Assembly (NCBI RefSeq): GCF_002960625.1
Contig: NZ_POJH01000019.1
Location: 1-63,944 of the forward strand
Source: Streptococcus suis
GTDB lineage: Bacteria; Bacillota; Bacilli; Lactobacillales; Streptococcaceae
Reading direction: 5' to 3'
DNA length: 63,944 bases
The notes below the pieces were generated by a model. It was not told where the DNA came from and did not search any database. It saw nothing but the letters and a program-made list of their open reading frames with translations. Of the stretch, positions 59,038 through 63,944 are shown in pieces; within the stretch, counting starts at the first letter, position 1, and every line of letters begins with the position of its first letter. Both the position numbers and the translations under genes were made by a program.

Positions 59038-59891
59038 TTTATGCGCAATTTGGCTGCTTGCTTTTGTTTTTCGATGATACTGAGGAAAGCGGCGAATTCT
59101 GTGTCTAACCGCTTTTGGTAGGTTTTATTTTGTATGATGAGATTATCCAAGAAAATGGGAAAGGAGCCTTTCTTATAAAGTTCTCCTTGGAAAAAGTAGC
59201 GTTCAGACAGCTTATCTACCGAAACTATCGATGAGCGCCATCGACTTTTTCTGGAATGAGATGGTTTCCAGGATATTTTTAACTGTTTCTCGTAAAAATA
59301 CCAGCCCATGATATAGATTTTTGTTTCTCGATTTCTTTTATTGTCCTTGTAGTAACAAGGTACAGCATAGACATTTCCTCTATTTGTCTGTAAAAATGGA
59401 TGAAAATCTCTAATTTTTTCGTATTCTTTACGGGGTACCAGATTTAATTGACTGGTCTTGTCAATTTTCTTCTCATCAATGGTATAGGAATAGCGGTAGG
59501 GGTCATAAATCGTTGAACGTTCACGTAGTCGATACTGCTCTGCTATTTCCTTAAAAACAGATAGGTGTCCGTAATGTTCAACTAAGTTAGCAAGGGCAAT
59601 CCCCCTCTGATTGCTATTTTTCTCTATGGTAAGGATTTGGCAAGTAGGCCAGGTGCTGACAGGAACAGCCCCCAAACCAACCAAAAGATTGTCTTTATGA
59701 AAATGACTAGCAAAACGTGCCTCGTGAGTGTGACCAACTTCACTATTCAAATCAACAAATACAGCTTGACCATTCTGTTCAAAAACAACTATATAATTTT
59801 CAGGACCTCCCCAATTTTCACTAATAGGCAGGTTATAAAAATGATGAAAATGGGGTAATGCCAGCAATTTTCCAAGTGTCATAGTTTTCAT
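59034..59891 (-). CDS. Hypothetical protein, about 285 residues
   Basis: Family not recognised. It is basic, soluble and rich in His, Tyr and Lys, with no signal peptide or membrane helix. Notable stretches are LPHFHHFYNLPISENWGGPENY, VGHTHEARFASHFHKDN and a Lys-rich C-terminus. Start 59891 gives MKTMTLGK; ATG 59882 is also possible. TGCTATACT on the minus strand ends six bases before the first ATG and no Shine-Dalgarno sequence exists, as at nth and thyA. The repeated His clusters could suit metal or nucleic-acid binding, but that is speculation. Confidence 0.7.
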   Translation of the reverse strand: MKTMTLGKLLALPHFHHFYNLPISENWGGPENYIVVFEQNGQAVFVDLNSEVGHTHEARFASHFHKDNLLVGLGAVPVSTWPTCQILTIEKNSNQRGIALANLVEHYGHLSVFKEIAEQYRLRERSTIYDPYRYSYTIDEKKIDKTSQLNLVPRKEYEKIRDFHPFLQTNRGNVYAVPCYYKDNKRNRETKIYIMGWYFYEKQLKISWKPSHSRKSRWRSSIVSVDKLSERYFFQGELYKKGSFPIFLDNLIIQNKTYQKRLDTEFAAFLSIIEKQKQAAKLRIK

Positions 59892-59965
59892 ATGATTAGT
59901 ATAGCAAAAAATATATTTCAAATCCAGACAAAAGTTTAATTTGTTAAACGGTTATGTAGAAGATA

Positions 59966-59992
59966 TCCCCTGTTTGAAGAACAATAGGGGAT
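59966..59992. other. Hairpin of unknown role
   Basis: ATCCCCT and AGGGGAT pair across GTTTGAAGAACAAT in the gap between the minus-strand gene and the fragment at 60.0 kb. No T run follows closely on either strand, so a terminator call is weak. Confidence 0.35.
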
Positions 59993-60002
59993 GACTTGTA
60001 TA

Positions 60003-60218
60003 TTATTCCTGTTTTTTATTAAGTTGCCTTGGCTCAAAACCTTCGAAGATTTGGAAGTCAAACATAGATCTGTTCTTTTCATACTCTTCTGGATTTTTGA
60101 CTGTGTAGCAGACCAAGAGAATGCCAAAGACTGACTTCATCAGTCGTAAGCTAAGATTGTTTTGATAGAGATGGTCATAGGCCACAAAGTCTGGTCTAGC
60201 TATTACATTGGACAGCAA
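60003..60218 (-). CDS. Possible gene fragment
   Basis: A 71-codon frame from a TTG at 60218, without a ribosome-binding site. The same frame stays open upstream to about 60274, with a hydrophobic stretch (FLVTKFSLFLLASLLSNV) but no start codon. The C-terminal half is hydrophilic and ends FEPRQLNKKQE. It looks like the 3' remnant of a membrane-protein gene, or a short gene with a poor start. Family not recognised. Confidence 0.3.
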   Translation of the reverse strand: MLSNVIARPDFVAYDHLYQNNLSLRLMKSVFGILLVCYTVKNPEEYEKNRSMFDFQIFEGFEPRQLNKKQE

Positions 60219-60256
60219 TGAAGCAAGTAGAAATAGGGAAAATTTAGTTACAAGAA

Positions 60257-60290
60257 ACCCGTAGAAATTAGCTTTCTACGGGTTGTAGTT
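60257..60290. terminator. Strong hairpin near the element's left flank
   Basis: AACCCGTAGAAA and TTTCTACGGGTT form a perfect 12-bp stem around a five-base TTAGC loop. The plus-strand side continues into a T-rich stretch. It may end transcription from either side. Confidence 0.6.
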
Positions 60291-60307
60291 ATTCTTTCTT
60301 CTATAGT

Positions 60308-60480
60308 GCCGGGTAAAACAGTCTATCCCCAGACAACGACGCTCTTTCGTTTTTAAGCATCGGGTAAATTAGTCTTGATGGACTGGCTGATAGAGCCTAT
60401 CCCCAGGCTCAGCGACGCTCTTTTATTTTTAGGCGTCGGGTAAAACAGTCTATCCCCAGACTGTTTTACTCCCACTCAAT
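60308..60480. repeat. Dispersed intergenic repeat, two or three units
   Basis: CGGGTAAAACAGTCTATCCC with CAGAC after it occurs at about 60309 and 60437, and an altered unit (CGGGTAAATTAGTC) at about 60361. CGACGCTCTTTYRTTTTTARGC occurs twice between them. Stems form between ACAGTCTA and AGACTGT. A related copy lies after thyA (42640-42720). There is no gene in 60219-60496. Confidence 0.65.
60466..60480 (-). other. Candidate left attachment site, guaA 3' end
   Basis: On the minus strand ATTGAGTGGGAGTAA reads Ile-Glu-Trp-Glu-stop, the usual C-terminus of GMP synthase GuaA. It is followed by an ACAGTC-type hairpin that could be the guaA terminator. Integrative elements with tyrosine recombinases are known to use the guaA 3' end. 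The integrase stop lies 17 bases away. The partner site would be outside the window. Confidence 0.5.
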
Positions 60481-60496
60481 TGAAACAGGTATCCTC

Positions 60497-61807
60497 CTAT
60501 CCCTTGTGGGACAAGGGATTAGAAGTAGTATATACATCAAAGGGGGGTGTTTTAGGGGGGATTGATTTTTTCATATGTTGGTTTCCATTAAATTTTACTC
60601 TAGTTTCATGTGCAGTTTGTATGTTAATTGCATTAGTGAGTAACTGGGCTATCTCTTTATCAGCACCACTGTACAAGTGAGCATAGTGACGCAAAGTTAT
60701 CTCAGGACTTGAATGTCCTAATCTCTTTGAAAGCGCAAGAATAGAAGCTTTTAACTCATTTAAAACATAGCTTGCATGACTATGTCTTAGACCTTTAGGT
60801 TGAATCCTACGAACGCCCGCAAGCTCTGCATATCTATTTAATATTCGATTTATTGTTGACTTTATCATAGGGTAACCATCGTAAGTAAATATAAAGTCAT
60901 TTTCTTTACCAAGTCCTATTTGAGTTTGTATTTCTCGCCATTGTCTCAATATACTGACAGTTGTATCATCTAATTCAATGATTCTTTTGCCATCATCTGT
61001 TTTTGTATATTCTTTTCTAATGTATTTTTTTCTTGATTGAACCTCAAGCATGTGGTGGATGCGTAATTGTTGTTGCTCAAATGCAATATCACTCCAAAAC
61101 AAAGCAGTTCCTTCATTAACTCGAATACCAGTCGTATAATATAAATATAGCATTACAAAACACAAATGTTCATATACATCATCTAGGCATATTTGTTGCA
61201 AGACTAACTCGAATTCCGTCCTTGTCCAATAAGGGACAATTTGCTTTCCTTTCGGAATTGCCTTTACTTTTTTTGAAATATTGTATTCAAGAAAATTTCT
61301 CTCGACAGCTTTATCAAGTGTTTTACGAAACATACCAAAAACTAGGGAAGCATATGATTGACTGTAACCTGAGCCTCCATTGTTTTCATCTGTCAGTAGC
61401 CAAATCTTAAAATTATCAACATCGGTCACGCTTATTTCACGTAGTTTTATATCACCAAATTTTTCAATAATAAGTTGTAAAGCTGGATATCTAGTATTAA
61501 ACGTTGAGGTCTCGACATATGAACGATAGTAAGGTATATATACTGTGTCCATAAATTCTCGATACTTCATATGATAAAAAGAATAGCCATCTACCTTATG
61601 ATACTCTCTTTTTATTCTAGTAACTTCTTTATGTGCTTGAAGAGCTGATGTAAAGATATTCCCGAATCTATCTTTTGATTTTTTCCTCCTTATTCTCTCA
61701 CCTGTTGCTTTGTCTGTACCTAACTCAATCTGGTAAAAAAATTTACCTGACTTTAGGTCCTTGTAAACACCTGGATACTTAGTCTTTTGTTGGGTTTTGT
61801 TTGCCAT
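60497..61807 (-). CDS. int: Tyrosine-recombinase integrase
   Basis: 436 residues. The N-terminal AP2-like arm-binding region (YPGVYKDLKSGKFFYQIELG) is followed by a SAM-like core-binding domain and the catalytic domain with Arg229 (TGIRVNEG), Arg341 (KGLRHSHAS), His365 (RLGHSS) and nucleophile Tyr375 (RHYAHLY). It would integrate and excise the element. Its 5' end overlaps the DUF3173 gene by 29 bases, and AGGAGA precedes the ATG. It reads toward the left edge of the element. Confidence 0.95.
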   Translation of the reverse strand: MANKTQQKTKYPGVYKDLKSGKFFYQIELGTDKATGERIRRKKSKDRFGNIFTSALQAHKEVTRIKREYHKVDGYSFYHMKYREFMDTVYIPYYRSYVETSTFNTRYPALQLIIEKFGDIKLREISVTDVDNFKIWLLTDENNGGSGYSQSYASLVFGMFRKTLDKAVERNFLEYNISKKVKAIPKGKQIVPYWTRTEFELVLQQICLDDVYEHLCFVMLYLYYTTGIRVNEGTALFWSDIAFEQQQLRIHHMLEVQSRKKYIRKEYTKTDDGKRIIELDDTTVSILRQWREIQTQIGLGKENDFIFTYDGYPMIKSTINRILNRYAELAGVRRIQPKGLRHSHASYVLNELKASILALSKRLGHSSPEITLRHYAHLYSGADKEIAQLLTNAINIQTAHETRVKFNGNQHMKKSIPPKTPPFDVYTTSNPLSHKG

Positions 61808-62012
61808 TCTCTTCTGTCTCCTCTGAAATTGTTACTCCAATAAAAGATTCGACAGCAGAAGCTGGAACAATACCAAGTCTCTTGTTATTATACAAATAAT
61901 AACCTTGATTGACAAGGTTCAGCTTAACTTGTTTGATAATGCCTGTGGCTTGGTATTTTGTAAACCCCATCTTTATAAGATGGGATTTTTCAATCATTCT
62001 GTCTGTCATCAT
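61779..62012 (-). CDS. DUF3173 protein, putative recombination directionality factor
   Basis: 77 residues of the DUF3173 type found next to integrases of Firmicute elements; an excisionase-like role is inferred. LIKMGFTKYQATGIIKQVKLNLV suggests a helix-turn-helix. AGGAGG lies just before two adjacent ATGs (62012 and 62009); the second has better spacing. It overlaps rep upstream and int downstream, so rep, this gene and int form one coupled minus-strand operon. Confidence 0.85.
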   Translation of the reverse strand: MMTDRMIEKSHLIKMGFTKYQATGIIKQVKLNLVNQGYYLYNNKRLGIVPASAVESFIGVTISEETEENGKQNPTKD

Positions 62013-63228
62013 CTTCCTCCTGTGAAATTTTGAGAGTCATTTCTTTATATTTGTTATAAACATCTGAATTAAATTCAATTTTATCTTTATCGGACTCGTA
62101 GTAAGGATTGTCTATTCGCTCATATTCTACATATTTATTTTTTTCGTTATCGAATTTGTATGTAATAATAGATTTATCAGTTACTTCTTGAAGCAGTGTA
62201 ATCCGTCTAATGAGCTGAATCACAGTGTCAATTTTCTTATCAAAGCCAGCTTGTTTACTAATTGATTCATAAAATTGAAAAGGTGAAAATGGGGTGTTTA
62301 TTATTATTGTCGTCGCAATAATTGGTTTATCAAAGAAACGGCTGGAAGCAGTAGCATCAGCATTGAATGGGTCAATAATAAGTAAGAAATCAGCGTAATT
62401 AAAATTTCCTCCTCGACCTGGACGAATTTCCTCAATTATAATTGTTTCTTGTGAACCAACGTTTTGAAAAGGGTCACGAGAAGAGCCTGTAGTATAGAAT
62501 GGTTTTCCAAGTGATTTTGCAAAGTGCTTGCATAATCTCGATTTTCCAGTTCCAGATGGACCATAAAGCCAAATAATTTCTCTCTTAAACCCATTTTTTA
62601 GTGCATTTTCTTTCCAATTTTCAAAATCAATTTCTGTTCGTCTTTTCTTAGCTTTTGAAAATTCTCTATCGTATTTCACAAGTGTATATCCATCAACCTC
62701 TTTAATTGCTTCGTCGAATGTTATATCTCCAGCGATTATTTTATTTATGAGATTTCGGACAACATTGATTGTTTTTTCTTTTCTAGAGTTAGAGTGGATT
62801 TTTGACTCAATACTCTCGATTCTTTCAGCATAGTCAAAATTTGCGATAACTTCATCTACTGAATATTGATATTTTTCACTTGCATCCTCCGTCCGATGGA
62901 TTAAGTAAGAATAAGCATTGTTTACTTTACCTTTCCAGGCTTCGAAAAAGTTCGCTCGAAGCTCAAATCCATTTTGAGAAAGCTTGTTGATGATTGAATT
63001 TAACCAAATTGCATTTTTAAATCTAATGATGATATGAAAATGTGGTTCTGAATCAGTATCTTTATCGTGAATAATACCAGCTATTTCAAATGGATTCAGT
63101 GTTTCTTGAAATAATTTGATTATTTCTTCCAATTTTTTTATTGAGAGGCTTTCTACTGTTGAACAGAACATATAAGCAGTATGTCGAATTGAGGGTACCT
63201 TTTCTGACATTTTTCTCTTTTTCTTCAT
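61990..63228 (-). CDS. rep: HUH endonuclease/SF3 helicase replication protein
   Basis: 412 residues in two domains. The N-terminal HUH nuclease has His63 and His65 (EPHFHIIIRF) and candidate nicking tyrosines at 106 and 108 (NNAYSYLIHR). The C-terminal superfamily-3 helicase has Walker A GPSGTGKS at 223-230 and Walker B IIIEE at 263-267. This order is that of rolling-circle plasmid Rep proteins related to CRESS-DNA virus Reps. It could replicate the excised circle. The start at 63228 has GAAAGGA upstream; a longer frame to 63294 has no such signal. Confidence 0.88.
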   Translation of the reverse strand: MKKKRKMSEKVPSIRHTAYMFCSTVESLSIKKLEEIIKLFQETLNPFEIAGIIHDKDTDSEPHFHIIIRFKNAIWLNSIINKLSQNGFELRANFFEAWKGKVNNAYSYLIHRTEDASEKYQYSVDEVIANFDYAERIESIESKIHSNSRKEKTINVVRNLINKIIAGDITFDEAIKEVDGYTLVKYDREFSKAKKRRTEIDFENWKENALKNGFKREIIWLYGPSGTGKSRLCKHFAKSLGKPFYTTGSSRDPFQNVGSQETIIIEEIRPGRGGNFNYADFLLIIDPFNADATASSRFFDKPIIATTIIINTPFSPFQFYESISKQAGFDKKIDTVIQLIRRITLLQEVTDKSIITYKFDNEKNKYVEYERIDNPYYESDKDKIEFNSDVYNKYKEMTLKISQEEDDDRQND

Positions 63229-63251
63229 TTTATTCCTTTCAAATCTTGACA

Positions 63252-63503
63252 ATGACAATGTATGATTTAATAGATGAATATTTAGGAAAAGCAATTGATT
63301 ATAGCAAATATTCGAATGATTTTGAAAAGTCCATTATTCAATTATTACTTAAGGTTGAAGAAGCACTCGCAATTACAGATAATAGTGATAAATTGTATCT
63401 AGATATTAAAAAGAAACTTCAGCAGTCCAAGGAGGATTGCCTTGAATATGCCAAAATTATTGATATGAGATTAAAAAATTTCTTAGAAAACCGAATATAC
63501 TAA
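63252..63503 (+). CDS. Small hypothetical protein of the element
   Basis: About 83 residues from the ATG at 63252 (MTMYDLIDEYLGKAIDYSKY), divergent from rep and convergent with the repressor gene. It is acidic/lysine-rich and probably helical, with no membrane segment. No ribosome-binding site is visible, which lowers confidence in the exact start; ATG 63258 is equally possible. The terminator hairpin immediately after the stop supports a real transcript. Confidence 0.55.
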   Translation: MTMYDLIDEYLGKAIDYSKYSNDFEKSIIQLLLKVEEALAITDNSDKLYLDIKKKLQQSKEDCLEYAKIIDMRLKNFLENRIY

Positions 63504-63534
63504 AAGCCAAGCGATTGTGCTTGGCTTTTAGTAT
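63501..63534. terminator. Bidirectional terminator inside the element
   Basis: CTAAAAGCCAAGC and GCTTGGCTTTTAG form a perfect stem around GATTGT, between two convergent genes. Confidence 0.9.
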
Positions 63535-63734
63535 TCATCTAGTTCATGTTTGATTACGTCTTCAACATTACATTCAAGGATTTCACATAATTTATCAATT
63601 GTTTTTGTTGTTATTGGTTCACCTAATTTCATTCGATGTAACGTATGTGCGGAAATTTTTTCAACCTTGATTAAATAATATTCTGAAATTCCTCTTTTAT
63701 TCAAAGTCTCATAGAAGGGTTTATATGAAATCAT
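63528..63734 (-). CDS. Cro/CI-type repressor
   Basis: 68 residues forming a single helix-turn-helix domain of the XRE/HTH_26 kind: YYLIKVEKISAHTLHRMKLGE, then TIDKLCEILECNVEDVI. It probably controls the element's genes and itself. Dyads upstream of its start (63773-63786 and about 63798-63819) are candidate operators. Confidence 0.85.
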   Translation of the reverse strand: MISYKPFYETLNKRGISEYYLIKVEKISAHTLHRMKLGEPITTKTIDKLCEILECNVEDVIKHELDEY

Positions 63735-63772
63735 GTTATTACTCGCTCTTAAATTCTCTTATATAAACAATA

Positions 63773-63820
63773 TGGTAACATTACCAACATATTGACTATA
63801 TTCAATTTATTGAGTATAAT
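63773..63820. promoter_or_regulatory. Divergent promoter region with operator-like dyads
   Basis: TGGTAACATTACCA at 63773-63786 is a dyad within the likely -35 region of the repressor promoter. On the plus strand TTGACT (63792-63797) and TATAAT (63815-63820) are 17 bases apart, and the spacer contains TATATTCAAT opposite ATTGAGTATA, an imperfect dyad. This would drive rightward genes beyond the window. The region 63827-63944 is AT-rich with no gene seen. Confidence 0.6.
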
Positions 63821-63944
63821 TTTAGATAATAAATGTAGATAAAACATCTACTGTTTTGAAACAGACTAAAAACAGTGATTACGCAGATAAATAAATACGT
63901 TAGATTAATTCCTACCAGTGACTAATCTTATGACTTTTTAAACA

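Noticed and set aside
59936..60127. 63-codon minus-strand frame
   Set aside because: No start signal; it overlaps the more plausible fragment frame and has no family resemblance.

Overview
The window looks like a chromosomal segment of a low-GC Firmicute of the genus Streptococcus, most probably Streptococcus suis. This is an inference from gene content: murB-potABCD, the fructose PTS operon fruR-fruK-fruA, thyA/folA/clpX/ysxC, tdk-prfA-prmC-tsaC-GNAT-glyA, a Pmp23-type cell-wall hydrolase next to glyA, YSIRK-type surface proteins and an M26 IgA1-type protease. No rRNA, tRNA or CRISPR array was seen.

Layout. 1-10 kb holds murB, the polyamine ABC transporter potABCD and a 1649-residue wall-anchored subtilisin-like protease. 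10-21 kb holds housekeeping genes (nnrD, endonuclease III, guaC, a MATE pump, rimM-trmD), an aminotransferase broken by a frameshift, and the fru operon behind a strong promoter with a CcpA-type cre site. 21-28 kb is one gene for a 2342-residue M26 zinc metalloprotease with about 24 proline-rich repeats. 28-35 kb is a run of housekeeping genes (DUF1149, degV, dapB, cca, an ABC-F protein, glk). 35-41 kb is a surface cassette: a 1536-residue MucBP-repeat protein followed by a GT-B glycosyltransferase, behind a promoter with a perfect cre. 41-58 kb is nucleotide, translation and cell-wall housekeeping, interrupted by a 224-bp insertion-sequence remnant and several non-coding repeats. 58-60 kb carries a lipoprotein and unknown genes. 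From about 60.47 kb to the window end lies the integrase-proximal part of an integrated element: tyrosine recombinase, DUF3173 protein, an HUH-endonuclease/SF3-helicase replication protein, a small unknown gene and a Cro/CI-type repressor. Its left edge carries what reads as the last codons and terminator of guaA.

How the parts work together. The surface genes dominate the accessory content. The M26 protease and the MucBP protein share an unusual N-terminal display module: export signal, a short Y-x-x-LT-x3-KARI region, an internal LPxTG plus membrane helix, and a second hydrophobic segment. The sorting motif is therefore at the N-terminus rather than the C-terminus. The glycosyltransferase directly behind the MucBP gene makes a dedicated protein-glycosylation pair plausible but unproven. 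Two cre-like sites (fru operon and MucBP gene) would tie sugar uptake and surface display to carbon catabolite control. Three genes (nth, thyA and the unknown minus-strand gene at 59.0-59.9 kb) have an extended -10 box exactly six bases before the start codon and no ribosome-binding site, which points to leaderless mRNAs.
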